From Favolaschia claudopus (taxonomy: Eukaryota > Basidiomycota > Agaricomycetes > Agaricales > Mycenaceae): a DNA stretch of 64,000 bases. Each line of letters starts with the position of its first letter. The first letter of the stretch is position 1. The position numbers and the translations under genes were made by a program. The DNA lies in NCBI GenBank assembly GCA_037176885.1, contig JAWWNJ010000092.1, positions 1,029,640 to 1,093,639 on the forward strand, written 5' to 3'. Shown in pieces: positions 23,422 to 35,400 of this stretch. The notes under the pieces were generated by a model that saw only the letters and a program-made list of their open reading frames with translations, had not been told where the DNA came from and did no database searches.

Positions 23422-24536
23422 GATGAATTTGAAAGAAAAAAAGGAAGAAGAAGAAGAAGAAGAAGAATGAAGAAAAGCAGCAAGCTGAATAGCGAAAGGG
23501 AACAACAAAAACTCAGCCTGCTGGACAGAGAAAAAGAAAAGAGCTGGATAGCCGTGCGGAAGAAACGGATCCACTTTATAATTGGTTCACTTTCCACAGT
23601 CCAGATGCCCTGGGAAGACGCAGCCATGTCCAGCCCGCGCTTAACGGTGCGACATAATCCGGTAGGAGAGCGGAGGTATATTCAGTCTCGGTAGCAGGTA
23701 ACATAGGTCGAGAGTTGCGGAACAATTTAACTTTCATGTTAGCGTTTATAGATTTAGATTACCGAAAAACGGAAGCAAATCGAGATCGCTGTTCGGATGG
23801 ATATGCGTTCATGATAAGCGGTTTGTCTGCTAGCAGTTCTGTAGCAATTTGCGATTCATCTTGCACAGAATCAAGGCATATTCTGAACTTGAATCCGATA
23901 CGAAACCATGAAAAAACTGGAAAAGACGGAGTATCGGTCGCCAAAGCCATAGCCAGTCGAGATAAGAACGTTAATAGAATGAGTAGCCAGGTCTATGATG
24001 ACGCGTAAGAGCCAATCCCGAAGCAAAAAATAAACGAGATGGTGGTTGGGAAGAAAGCCGTTTGCGATCATCGTCAGTTTCCAAAACGGGAAAGTGGCAT
24101 ACTTGCCAAGTACGCTCTTGTTGAATTCTCAACTTCGGGTAGTCCTAGGCCTACTCAGAGAACCGGAAAAAGCGGATGGCGAGTGATTCACCAACGGAAT
24201 TTTACAGCAAGTTACGATACACGTTATAACATAAGTAATCCAAATTAGAAAATTAGTCCGCAACCCAAGTATTTGCTGGGCCAGCACACTACCCAACTGA
24301 CACCTACAGACACCCACACCCAAAAGAATCGCCGCTGCTTCAGCCACGCTCAGCTCCGCGGTATCCCAGAACCTCCCAGAACCCGTTTTGAAACGGTGTT
24401 CGCACACACCGTGTACACTCGATGTGAACGGCCATGATCGCAAGTTGCGAGGTATAACAGTGGGAAAGACAGCCGTAAAAACGTCCTCGGTTCCCGACGT
24501 CTCAATGAATGAGTGGGACGTGGATCTTGTCTACGC
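23422..24536. other. Intergenic, GAA microsatellite near the 5' end
   Basis: A GAA/GAAGAA run at about 23446-23468 forms the pyrimidine tract in the leader of the minus-strand oxidoreductase gene. The rest, up to 24536, shows no gene I can support on either strand. Confidence 0.5.
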
Positions 24537-25561
24537 CTAGAGCTCCTGGAGCCCGACTATCAGTGCTGCCGTCCGCCTGCGCCATTGGATCCTGTTACCA
24601 AGGGGCAACTGGGCGTCTAGAGCTACGGAACTGACGTTGCTTTGGCTGTCAAGTCCAGCGTATTCCGGCGCTTCAGCCGCAAATATGTAGTCGAGAAACG
24701 GAGACATCCCATCCGACCGTGCGACCATCAAATCGTCTTCCTCGTCTCCAGCTTCAGCAGCCTCCTCATCATCGAGCCCATCCCACCCCATCGCTCTCGC
24801 TTGCCGCAGCAGAAAGGTACCATGGCCCCGCGGCTATCTGGGATGCAGACGCTGACGTAGGAGAAACATCGTCCACCTCGTACGCGGCCGAAAGAGGCGG
24901 TATCTTCCTAATGGCCCTCCTGATGTGGTAAAAGTGGTACCCCGGTTGCATAGACCACGATGTGTAGACACTGGTCTGCGGGAGTTGGGAGAGAATTTGG
25001 TGAAACAGCTGGATTGATCGTTCTGTAGAATGGATAGAGATGAACTCGTCAGGGCTAGCTGCATAGTGGAATAGGAGTGATATGTTTCTCACCATCGCTT
25101 TCGCTTTCACTTTCACTGGAGGAGTCGAGGTCATGATTATTGCGGAAGAAAATTTTGTAGGGATTCGGCGGAGGTACGATGAGATCGAGAGGCTTGGACG
25201 GCCATACCCGTTCTGCAAGTTGGGACGGGTCGGTTATGCGTGAGAGGACCCTCCGCGGCGGGGGAGCCTGCGTTTGCACGGAGGATGTGGAAGCCACCAA
25301 AGCGAGTGGCACCTGCTGTTCCGGAGACGATTCTGCCCCGAGTGCCTGCTGTTCTGGGCTCGGTGACTTCAACGAAAGTGTTTCTTCCGTTGCCATTGGG
25401 TCCAGGATGTGATCGATGCTCATGATCCCCTGTTTCCTCCGTTTCTCTGCCCTGAGGGACGCGAGCCAATTTTCGAACGAGGGGGTCTCATCGGTCGGGT
25501 TCATCAAATGCTCCATTCCTCGAGGGCAGCGTTTGCTGCTGCTGGAAGGGGTGTCTGACAT
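24537..25561 (-). CDS. Hypothetical protein with acidic and Pro-rich segments
   Basis: I do not recognise the family. Exons 25093-25561, 24877-25058 and 24537-24833 join in frame to 316 codons. The second intron (24834-24876, 43 bp) is short, but splicing it gives a sensible C-terminus (GTFLLRQARAMGWDGLDDEE) with acidic character; if it is retained, the protein ends at 24769. The N-terminal 150 residues hold WLASLRAEKRRKQG, a repeated SPEQQ, PPPRRVLSRI and a Ser/Glu run (SSSESESESDG). The middle exon is well ordered (FISIHSTERSIQLFHQILSQ, then YHFYHIRRAIRKIPPL) and may be a small folded unit. The E-box-containing shared motif lies 320 bp upstream. Confidence 0.6.
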
Positions 25562-25880
25562 CGAATTCAAGATTGACTGTGTTTGGAGGTCAGTGGCACG
25601 GATCACGACGTCAAGGAAGGAGACTCACAGTTATGAAGGATCAAGAGAAGCACCGGTGGGGATTCCGGAGCGCGAAGGAGAAGGGAGAAGACGCGAAGTG
25701 GCACACGCTGTGAGACGGCCACTGCGAGAATCGAGGAAGAGATAGGTTTCGAATTCGAAGGGGACGCGGTGGGCAGGGGAAGGTCGTCTTATTTGCAAGG
25801 TATCGCGTGTAAGGAGTTGGGAGGTAAACTTCGGATGATGGTCGTAGTGGTCAGAAGAGTCAAGAGGAAACGAGCTGACG

Positions 25881-25893
25881 GCACGTGAGCGCG
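25881..25893. promoter_or_regulatory. Shared upstream motif GCACGTGAGCGCG (copy 2)
   Basis: This lies 320 bp upstream of the start codon at 25561 of the minus-strand gene, and the following CTTT also matches copy 1 in its first bases. See the copies at 18849 and 30818. Confidence 0.55.
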
Positions 25894-27794
25894 CTTTGGC
25901 CCGTTTGAATTGGAAAAGGATAAATTGACAACAACACTGGTCATGGACGCTTTGGCCAACAGGTTGCTTTCACTCGTACGTGAGCGTCGTGGGCCACAGC
26001 GCGGCCCAAGGAAACTATTTCCGCAAATGCCAGTCGATATATATGATGAGCTTGTGTGGTGACGACGAATTGCTTTGATTGACACTTTGAGCGGCAAGAT
26101 CATGCTAGAATTGTACTCAGGCTGGCGCATATTACACCGATTCGGACTGTCTTGTCTACAGCTACACTTGAATTAATGCGCTGGAAGAAGAGGAGGAGGA
26201 CGCGTACGTTTCGACGGCTCTGTTAGGGGCTGGATTACGAGCTGCCTCCATGCCTCAGACCATTTGGCGAGGTTATCTTGTGCTGTATGCATGTAGATTC
26301 GAGGCTGCCGTCAATGGCTGTTCACGACGGATTTCTGGCGTGCATATTCGATGCCGCTGGCAACAACCCTTCATGGGGGGTTGCTGCTTCGGCTGATGTA
26401 CAGGGACCCGGAGGTTCTAAGCAATCTGTGCAGCCTGAGCTACAGCTGCACTTGAGTGAATTAGATGAAGAGGCGATAGTGGTAGGTAGGGAGAGGGGAA
26501 CGAGTACCATATATCACAATACTCTAGCATGTGTCGCGTAGAGTACCAGTCACCAAGAATGCATAAGCCTTTAGACTCGGAGAAAAGCGAGCGTAATCGA
26601 GCGCACAATCGAGATTCTACGCGGCCGACCTGAAAGATATGGGGAGACTGTTATATGACGGAGCGGACACATACCTTCGCCCAATGGTCCACGGGATACA
26701 AGTATCTTGCATACTACATCCTGGCGCGCATCATGTAGCCAATCGCGCAAAGGAGCTCGAGGTTGCTGACGACGCCCAAAAGAACTACACAATTGCTTTG
26801 TGCTAATTACGATGCTCCGCAGCCAAGGAATACGCTGAGAGCAGTGCTAGTGATATGCTTCAAAGAGTCTCGCAACAACGCGTTGACGCCAACGGCGCGA
26901 TCTTCTCAAATCGACACGATTCCGAGCCCAGAGTGTATCGTCTACGAGAGAGCGCGGCTCCTCAACATAGCCATTAGCCAGCACCAGAGTAAGAGTCCCT
27001 TGAACACGAGCCGCGAGCGAATCCGGGTTCTATCTACGAGGTTTGCGACGAAAGAGGCAGGTGAACCCGTTTTGGACCGAAATTTGATGGCATAGCTTTT
27101 CTTCTCATCCTCTCGTGCGCTCTGCTCCTGGCAGCCTGCTGCTCCTACATACGCTCTCGAGACATCCAACGGACGTCTAGCACTGTCGATGGTCACCGCG
27201 TAATCTAGGCTACTGGTCGGACCAGTGCTTTTATCGAAACAACGTCTTTCAAGTTCGCCTCTAAAACTCGAATTCCGAACGACACGTCAAGTTTTCTGCG
27301 CAATATGAGCAAGTTCTGGCACACCAAGAACGGCCTGGGAGCTTGAGGCCTTGGTGCTTTCATATCTGGTCATGGCTAATACAGCAACGAAGAAAGCGAA
27401 AGCTGACTTGACCCATTTCACCTTCCACTCAAGCACATAATCGGAGTCTGTTCCGCGCCATATCGACTCAACTGCCCACGCGTGTACACCGAGAAGCCCA
27501 AACATCGGCCGACTCTCCCGAGCGCTTTTCAAATTGCACGCCCTTTGTCTCGCGGAAGCGCTCTCCGTATCTCTCAGACTTCCCTGTCTCAGGCTCTCTG
27601 TGGGCGTATATATGCTCCAAGGCGAATACCATTAGACACAACATATCTTTCTCTCTTACTTCCAGCTGCCAGGCGCAGAGTGCATTCAAAGCTTTACTTC
27701 CTTCGCAATTTCTGCTTGCCTACTTGCCTTGCTCTTATCTGCTTTCTTCCTCTCATCCTTCTTCGCCTCTTCATCCTTCCCTCCCCACTTCATA
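25894..27794. other. Mostly unassigned sequence
   Basis: Scattered small ORFs on both strands; none has a recognised motif except the weak candidate at 27287-27532. The last 300 bases are pyrimidine-rich (CTTCTTCCTCTC words) and look like promoter and leader for the gene at 27795. Confidence 0.4.
27287..27532 (-). CDS. Possible membrane-protein fragment
   Basis: An 81-codon minus-strand ORF reads smoothly (WKVKWVKSAFAFFVAVLAM is a likely membrane segment with flanking basic residues) and ends in a polar tail. I cannot connect it to upstream exons, so it may be a gene remnant or chance. The composition differs from shadows elsewhere in the window. Confidence 0.25.
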   Translation of the reverse strand: MKSARESRPMFGLLGVHAWAVESIWRGTDSDYVLEWKVKWVKSAFAFFVAVLAMTRYESTKASSSQAVLGVPELAHIAQKT

Positions 27795-29018
27795 ATGTTT
27801 GAAAACGTCCGGCTTTCCTCTTCCTATGCCTGGGTCGCCGAGTTGCCCAACAGCGACCGTCTGATTTTGGTGAGATTTTACGTCTCTGTCATCGACTGTC
27901 ACTAACTTTCCACGCGCAGACTACTACTCGTAATAACAATGCACGCGGTGCCGCCGAAGCCCTTCCCCGCCTCTCACACAAACTCCTGTCCGATATCTCA
28001 TTGCCCAACACCGATCGGTTGAATCGTGTAAGCTATTATACGCCTCTCACATGGACTTTCGCTAACCTTAGACCTCCAGGCTACAAATCATAATGATAAT
28101 ACCAGCGGCACTGCCCTTGACGTCCTTCCCCGCCTCACACACAAAACCCTCCCCGAGCCCGATGTCTCACTTACCCTCGTCGTCGGCCAATCTTCTGCAA
28201 TCGGCCTCGGCCACCCCTCGAGCTCTAAACGTCGTCTTGCGTCGGTGGAGTTGAAAACCACCGCAGGACCTACCTCCTCTATCGGTCTCGGTCACCCCTC
28301 GAAACGCCGTATCTCGTACATGGAGGCGGATACTGCTGCATGCCCTAAACAGACAGCCTCCACTAAGCGCGCGCGGATTCAATCCTCCACTGTCAAGTGC
28401 CGTACGAAGTGTTTCCCCCGTCGCGAGCTCTTCGACATCCTGGAAGACTTAGAAGAAGCTGAGCAATCGTACGCCCCGGTGGCTGCGAGCGAAGCCCACT
28501 CTGGATCTACTTCTGATTTTGCTGAGTGAGTCCTCACCGCCCCAGCCCATGATGATGCTGATCTCTAACTGACGTCTCTTTTCTCCCATCACAGATGCGC
28601 TCTCCCCACTTTTCCCGCCTCTGCTCGCTGCGCGAGCTCTCAATTCTTCGCCACATCTTTCAATATCGCGGCGCTGGCGCCCCGCTCTTCATCGACAGGT
28701 CAACCGCTAGCCGGCCCGACGCAAGTCCTCTCCCCCCGCCTCCTGTTCCCGGCGAGCATGGCAGGCGCACCCAATTTCCAGTGCCTTAACGGTGCTATGA
28801 TGTGTTTCGTTTCGGTTATGGCCGAAGTGACGGCGGCGGCGGCGGAGGATGGGGATGAAGGGCAGAGTGAGCTTGGGTTCGGGGAGACTGAGGGGAAGGC
28901 GAGGGTGACGCAGGCGAAGTGGGAGGCGATGTACGCGCAGGACAAATGGGGGAAGTGGAGGTATGAGATGGGGTGGAAGGTGTATTTTGCAGTGCAGCGT
29001 GCGCGGGGGTTGTTTTGA
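27795..29018 (+). CDS. Hypothetical protein with duplicated exon-intron unit
   Basis: I do not recognise the family. Four exons (27795-27869, 27920-28027, 28080-28525, 28595-29018) join in frame to exactly 351 codons. Residues about 17-65 and 66-120 repeat the same pattern: LPN(S/T)DRL, then an Asn-rich stretch, then LPRL(S/T)HK. The repeat spans the intron position, so introns 1 and 2 occupy equivalent sites. Two GLGHPS motifs follow, each leading into a basic segment (KRRLASV, KRRISYM), then a longer basic region (KRARIQSS). The last exon encodes a more ordered C-terminal part (MAGAPNFQCLNGAMMCFVSV, later WEAMYAQDKWGKWRYEMGWK). No membrane helix or signal peptide is evident. Confidence 0.7.
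27843..28169 (+). repeat. Tandem duplication that includes an intron
   Basis: Unit 1 (27843-28000) and unit 2 (28001-28169) both start TTGCCCAACA and both contain exon end, intron and following exon up to a T(C)TCA end. The exon parts align clearly; the introns (50 and 52 bp) have diverged except at the splice sites. Confidence 0.75.
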
Positions 29019-29870
29019 TTGGCTTTCTTGCTCTTTCGCTTTCAACTTCTGTTTGGACTGTTCATTTTCGACTTCACTACCTGGACTGCTTATTTGTTTT
29101 CTTGCGTGGCTCATGGACCTTTTACTTCTCTTTCTTTGTACGGACTTGCCTTTTTCTATAACTTTACATTCGATACATAAAGGCAGGGGAGTTATGAAGC
29201 ATGTATGCTTGTCACGTAGATAGAGCAATGGACTATGTTCGATGGTTTCTCGCACTATTGCAGCTCGAAGGTGGATGACAAGCCGTTCACAAGACCGCGT
29301 TCTCAAACATGGTCGGAAAAAGAATTCGGAAATTCCCGGACGACATCTATCAGCTCTTGCCTCTTGATTTCACTTCCACTCTGCACGCGCGCCCCTGCAC
29401 CCTGAGGAAGCTTCAGTACTAGCTTCAGTAACTGTCAAGTTTTAGCCCCGCACCCCTCCTCGTATATCGCCGTTCTCCTATAGTCTCGTAAACCAGACTT
29501 GACTCCGGTCGATGACAAGATTTCAAACTCTCTGCTCTTCGACGGCCACGCGCACGCGCTAGGGTCTTGTATTCTTTCGCCGCTCTCGACTGCTCTTCAA
29601 CTGCCTTAATCGTATCGCAAGGAGTACCGATATTGGGGCATGGGCGTCGGGCTTTCTCTCTGCCGCAGTTGGGCAGATTCTAACCGGATATCTTTCCGCC
29701 GCAAGAACTGCCAGCAATGATTCTTGGGCACAAATCTTGCTTTTCTGCCTCCAAGACTTCATCCACAATCCCCAAAACAAGAAGCCTATTCAATTTCGAC
29801 ATCTTACAGCAAGCTATTCCTACTATTCGTTACAATACAGCGAAATGATTTACAAAGGCGCGGAAATTCG
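29019..29870. other. Convergent 3' flanks, no gene recognised
   Basis: This lies between the stop codons of two convergent genes. A long minus-strand ORF over 28707-29306 overlaps the plus-strand coding exon and is a shadow. Confidence 0.5.
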
Positions 29871-30431
29871 TCAACGGCAGGAAATCCGCACACGGATGGA
29901 GCCAGTCTCGCTGTCTACGTAGACTCCGTCCTCCTCCGAGTCATCGGACTCGTCCTCATCAGACTCCTCCAAGTCATCATCGTTGCTGTGCTCGGACCAG
30001 GCGCCGCTATTTAGGAGATCAGCGAAAAGCTTATCCCTCTCCTCATCCCCCACGTCTGGAAAGTCGTTGTAAATCTGCTGCTGCAACCAGCGCTCGATTC
30101 CGGATCCGGAACCAGCTCGTGGCATGCCCGGGCCTTTGGCGGGGGCGTGCTGCACATGGGTGGGTGAAGACGCGCGAGACTCGAGGTCGGTGGTGGGGAC
30201 GTTTGACGAATCAGAGTCGGTGTCTGCGCCGTCCTCGGAGTCGTCGCCTTCGACGAATGCTGCCGAGGCCTGCCCCACCCCTTCGGTGGCGGTGGGCTTA
30301 CATTCGACTCGGTCGTGGGTAGAAGCATCGTGTCCGCCGACTAGGGGCGACATATGAGCGACGAGAGCCGGTGATGGAAGGACAGTGTGCTCCTCAGCGG
30401 TGGCACTGTATGAGAGGGTGGCGTTTGACAT
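29871..30431 (-). CDS. Hypothetical acidic protein
   Basis: A single coding exon of 187 codons, with a likely 5' UTR intron (30461-30519, GTGAGT...CCATAG). The start is the ATG at 30431 (MSNATLSY), just after that intron; the ORF stays open upstream only by reading through the intron. The product has Ser/Asp clusters (DDSEDGADTDSDSS), one likely helical segment (IERWLQQQIYNDFPDVGDEE) and a long acidic stretch (DDDLEESDEDESDDSEEDG), ending in basic residues (RVRISCR). I recognise no family. The shared GCACGTGAGCGCG word lies 387 bp upstream of the ATG, or 328 bp once the leader intron is removed. Confidence 0.65.
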   Translation of the reverse strand: MSNATLSYSATAEEHTVLPSPALVAHMSPLVGGHDASTHDRVECKPTATEGVGQASAAFVEGDDSEDGADTDSDSSNVPTTDLESRASSPTHVQHAPAKGPGMPRAGSGSGIERWLQQQIYNDFPDVGDEERDKLFADLLNSGAWSEHSNDDDLEESDEDESDDSEEDGVYVDSETGSIRVRISCR

Positions 30432-30817
30432 TGTGTATGTGTATGGGGGATTGGGGGTTTCTATGGGTCGAAAAGCGAGGGTCAGTGCCACCCAGAGGAT
30501 TAGAGCTGCGCACACTCACGGAGGGATGGGATTTTGGAGAAGACGAATCTGATAGCTGCTCGGTCTGAATCTGGGGATGAGGGTTTCACTAAAGCGGGTG
30601 CTCTCTGCGCGTAGGGGATCACGAAAATAATGTCTATGCCACCGAGGGGATCCGATTCCGATGGGCTCAGTCGACAATGAAGAAGGTCCACTGGGGAACG
30701 CGTTTGGTGTTTGAGAACGTGTAAACCGGATTGTGGTATGTCGTTCTGAGTTATCGTGTCACGATGGGAGAGTGGTGATGATGGTAGATGGAAAAGAAAG
30801 TAGGGAGAGTGTCCACC

Positions 30818-30830
30818 GCACGTGAGCGCG
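30818..30830. promoter_or_regulatory. Shared upstream motif GCACGTGAGCGCG (copy 3)
   Basis: The third copy of the 13-mer, upstream of the minus-strand gene at 29871-30431. See the copies at 18849 and 25881. Confidence 0.55.
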
Positions 30831-31576
30831 TTTTATACCGCATTCCGATTCGATGACCAAACTCGCGCAAACCCGCTCGCGAACAATGGTGGCCACGCGA
30901 CAGACGCTTGGTATGTTGACGCGCTAACACGTAGACGCTAATAGACGGCTTTTAGCATTCCGCAGAAAATAAGACTTGAATTGGTTGCAGGAAAGCTCAG
31001 GAGGATTGGCTTTGGATGGGCTTCGCCGGAAGCTCATGCAGATTCAGAACTCACGATCAGTCACTCCCAAAACAAATCAGCTAAGTAATAGTCTTTTATC
31101 GAGCGCGGAGCTTGCTATGTAAATACTACATGAACTGATAACGACTCCGGCTTGTGCGCTTCATGATCTATGAACAAGAGCTTGAACGTGTTTCACTTGG
31201 CCATTACTTAGTGGTTCTGGTATTACCACGAACATCGAAAGGTCGAACGCGAGTTGGAACGACTGAAGAGAATGAAATTACTCTATAAGAAAAATAACCA
31301 GATTCCAACAACGGAAACACGGTGTTGGTCTCAAGAGGACAACGAGCAAGTAGTTGTACTGATGTAAAGTTACCTAACAAACAAGTCGGTCCAAGCTTTT
31401 CAAAAAACAAGGTATTTGCAAGCGATTGAATCCTAACGGTCGCCCTTTGGTTTACTCGAAGTATTATTGATTTTTGCCAGAAAAAACTCTGGTTCTATCT
31501 GATTGTCCATCGTATTTTGAGGTATAATTACTTCGATATAAAGGTACAACATGCAATGTCATGATTCTCATCTTGG
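30831..31576. other. Intergenic, AT-rich, no gene recognised
   Basis: No ORF with recognisable content. The sequence from about 31,000 on is clearly more AT-rich than the gene space to the left, which may mark the edge of the transposon-rich part of the window. Confidence 0.45.
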
Positions 31577-32470
31577 CTACACCGGACCCTCAGCCTGTCC
31601 AAGGGCTGCTTCTTCTGCGGAAGACTCTAGATCCCACGAGGCGTCCGATTCAGATGATGTCGGCGTCGGCGGACGTCTGAATCGCCATGGTCGCTGAACG
31701 ACGGGTTCTTCCAGAAGCAGAACGTGGCGTGTGTATGTTCTCCAGGACGTCCGCACATGAGGGTCATACCAGGTGTGCGCCGTATGGCGCCAGTTATGAT
31801 AAGTAAACGAAATCGTCCGTAATAAGGGCAGACGATTGAAAAACCATCGGGCGGCCTTGACATGATGTGTCGTCTGCATCATGTCAGGATCTCTGTATTC
31901 GAAGTCGAGAGAGATGCGGAGACGTTGTAACCGACAAAGTCGGGCCAGAGAGTCCAGCATTGCTTCCTTTGACTGCAATGAGAACGATAATTCAACAAGA
32001 GATTGAAAACTTACATTGTGCAGGTCATTGTGATCAACATCGCCACGCCAATATTCTGGATATCCGACCTCAAGGAATTCCAGATTGGGGAATGCGGCAG
32101 CGATCACGTTGAGAAGAGCAAGTGTGGGGAAGTGATTGAGCGTTAGGGTGAGCTTTGCGAGGTCCGTCAGACGTGAAATGCGTTCAATGACAGCGAGGAC
32201 GTCTGCCGGACTGAGCGGCCGCTCGAGAGAAGGTTTAGGATTATCTACGTGAGGTCGATAGAGATCCTTGGCAGCATCGATGTGCATTCCAGTTAACGCA
32301 TCAGGCAGCTGAACAAAAATGGGATCATCGGGAGTGCAGTTGGAGAGACGTATAGAGGAAAGCCGAGGGGCTATGGAAGCAAGTCGCTTTCCATCCGATG
32401 AGCCCAAGGTGAAGGGTGGTTGAAGTTGACCGTCGCTTCAAGTTAAATTTGCAGTAAATAGCATCTCGAG

Positions 32471-35400
32471 GGATTAATCTATTGGGAACAGCCCAGGTAC
32501 CGACGTTTTGATGACAAATCGACCTTCAAGGTGGGGTTAATCGGGTCAGTTAAACTGACCTTCAAGCTCCCAGCAACGGCGTCGAGCTTACGTATTAGCC
32601 TTACCTCCGAGGCCTTACCCTACTTTGGGACCGCGTCGATGTCGGCGGTGGCGCCTGGGTGTGGGCGGCTTGTTTGGTCGTGTTATGATCAGATCACAGT
32701 GACCTCCGTCGTCGTTCCCTCCTCACTGCAGTCTCGTTACTCTGTCTATCCCTCTACTCCTCGCTGCTTGGGCATATGTCGAGGGTCTGGGCTATCCACA
32801 TGGCGCTTTCTTGGGTCTTTGGGGAGGAGATAGCGGTGTTGGGAGTGGAAACATTCGGCCGCCGACCGTCGACGGTACTACGCTTATCCACCTCCGCGTT
32901 GAATGACGGGGTATTCAATCGACTCAAATGTTCTACAGCAAGTTTCTGTCTATGTAATGAACACACCTGCGAACTCTTAGACCATGATCATCACCCTAGC
33001 ATCTGCTGCCGTCGATCACCCCCGCAACGTAGATTGCTCTCCCTTCGCCTCCCACCTGCCTTACGGGTCTGAAACTATATCAGCAACATCCGGCGACTCT
33101 CCACTTCCTTCTACTTGAGTCTGCAGTACGCAGCATGCCTCCTTGTATCACACCGCCCGTTCTGCGCCGCCGCCGCCGCTTGTTATATACCCCTTGCCCC
33201 CTTCTCTTCCTGACTAACGGACGCAAAGGCAGCTTCACCACCGTCATAAACGTCGCCCGCATACCCTCCTCAACTCTTGCGGCCTATGTCTACTTTGTCA
33301 GCTTGCACCGTCGGTTCCACCCCTTGACCATCGATTTTCGTTATACCGTCCTCCTCGCGCCCTCTAAACATCCCCCGGCAGCATACCCACCTTCAGTTAA
33401 GACTTGTCTTCGACCTCCGTTGAACTTTTGGCCCGCCCACTGCCACTGCACGCTCCATCACATTGTACCGCCGTTGCTGTCCGCCGCCGTCGGTTCCATA
33501 TACCTCGCCCCTCGCGCCCTATAGGATTTGATCAGTATGTCTCAATACCTCAGGGTATGCTGCATCTTGATCCTATGGCGTCTTCGGGGTGCTCACGCGC
33601 TTCCTTGGCTCGTGCCGTCGTTTCGGCTCCACCGCCGTTGTTTCCGCCCATCCTGTTTCCGTCTCGGTCTGCAATAACCTAAACACAGACCCACCATGCA
33701 TAGGTAGATCGTTGCCTTTATTCTTGTTTTCGTGGTTGCCTCATACTTCGTGGTCTTGCATCGTGGATTCAACCTGCCGCTGCCATCCCGCCTCGCTTGT
33801 TTCCCCGCCAATTCTGGACACCTCACAAGACACCTCACCAACGCCTTGCCCCGTCGATGCCGCGCATTTCGCTGTCAACTGCAGCCGATGCATCCATCGG
33901 CACTTCTGTCGCTCGCCGTCCTTTCATCTACAGTACTGCTTTCACTTTACAGCCAACGGCGGCCGTCAATCCGTCCTCCAATGTGATGGTTTCAGCGCTT
34001 TCCGCCAAATTCAACGCTCTGCTCATCCGCTGCCAGCATCTGCATCACCAACTTCTTCGTATCCACTGCCGCCGTCGTCGCACTTGCCGCCGTCGTCGCC
34101 GTTGTTCTTGACTGGAGGCTCACTCCTCTCATGTTGGGGTCATGTAAACTGATTTGTTGTCGCCTCTGTAACATTCTGTAGTATAATCAATTGATCTAAC
34201 TTTGTTCTGCAATCACATTCGTCGTTTTCACTGCTGTTGTTGTCTGTGTTGTAAGTATCTTGAAATAAGGGAAACAGTGGATATTTATTGAACCATGCAG
34301 AGGCCAGCCACATCACTAGTTGAATACAGTCTTCTTGCATGTTGCTGTATTTTGTAAAGTGAAAGGGTGTTCAGAATACTTTGCTTTGTGAGTTCAAAGC
34401 CCTTAATCCGCACTATGAACTAGAGCATCTTTCAGGCCATCTTGTGCATCCGAGCTAAAAGGTCGGAAACCTACATATATTTTTATATAGAAAGTTTCGG
34501 GGATGTCGCTGGAACAAATTCCGATGATTTTGACGGGATTTCCTTGAGAAAAGAGAGGACGGTAAGCAAAATGGGAGACGACGAGATTTATTCGTCTCAC
34601 CATTGGCTGGCTTTAAAGCGGCATTTTACGTCTGTGGCTGTCGGCGCGACAATGCCGTGGGTGTTAAGACGGCTTAAACGCGGCGGGACGTCGGGTCGGC
34701 CATGCCGTCACAACCCCGCCCTTCTTGGTCGACTCTCGGGGCGCTCTCAACATAGGCTGTTCCCGCAAACTTATTTTAGTCAAACTGACCGCCACTGGCG
34801 TCCTCGGTTACCCCCGCATTTTGTTGAACTGACTGGAAGAAAAGCCATCACCGCCGTCGCCGACACTTCTGGACCGCTGTTTCTTTTGCGCGGTTCAAGT
34901 CTCAAGATCAACGCGGTCTTCTGCTAGTTTACTCATGGCCTAGGTAAGCTTTCGCGGTTAATTTCTCATAAGTAAGTGGTTTGTTTTTGCGCAAAAATTC
35001 GATTTATTCAATCTCTGGTGTACATTCTCTGTCCATGCACAAAGATGTCACCTCTTACCCTGCTCCCGCGATGTCCAACGACATCACAACTTGTCACCCC
35101 CAATGCCGCTGTCATCACTTTCAACACCGTCGTTTCCACCGCCGTCGCTTCCACCGCCGTCGTCGACGTCGCTTTCAACCCCATCGTCGCAACCTCGTGA
35201 TGTCTAGACCAGGATTATCTCTGACAAGACCTGGCTTCTGAACTTCAAGCCCCCGTTAACAGTTGGAGCGCCGGTTCCGTCGTTTCCATTAGTGACGGCG
35301 GCGGCGGACCGCCGGCGGTGCTGACGACGGCAATGGAGAAGACTTGCGGGTACCGGGCGAACGAAGCATATATTGCTTCGATGGGGTATAATAGCACATG

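Noticed and set aside
33135..34927. ORFs inside the hAT-like element as a transposase
   Set aside because: They are low-complexity, Pro/Ser/Arg-rich translations of CCG triplets and show no hAT transposase motifs.
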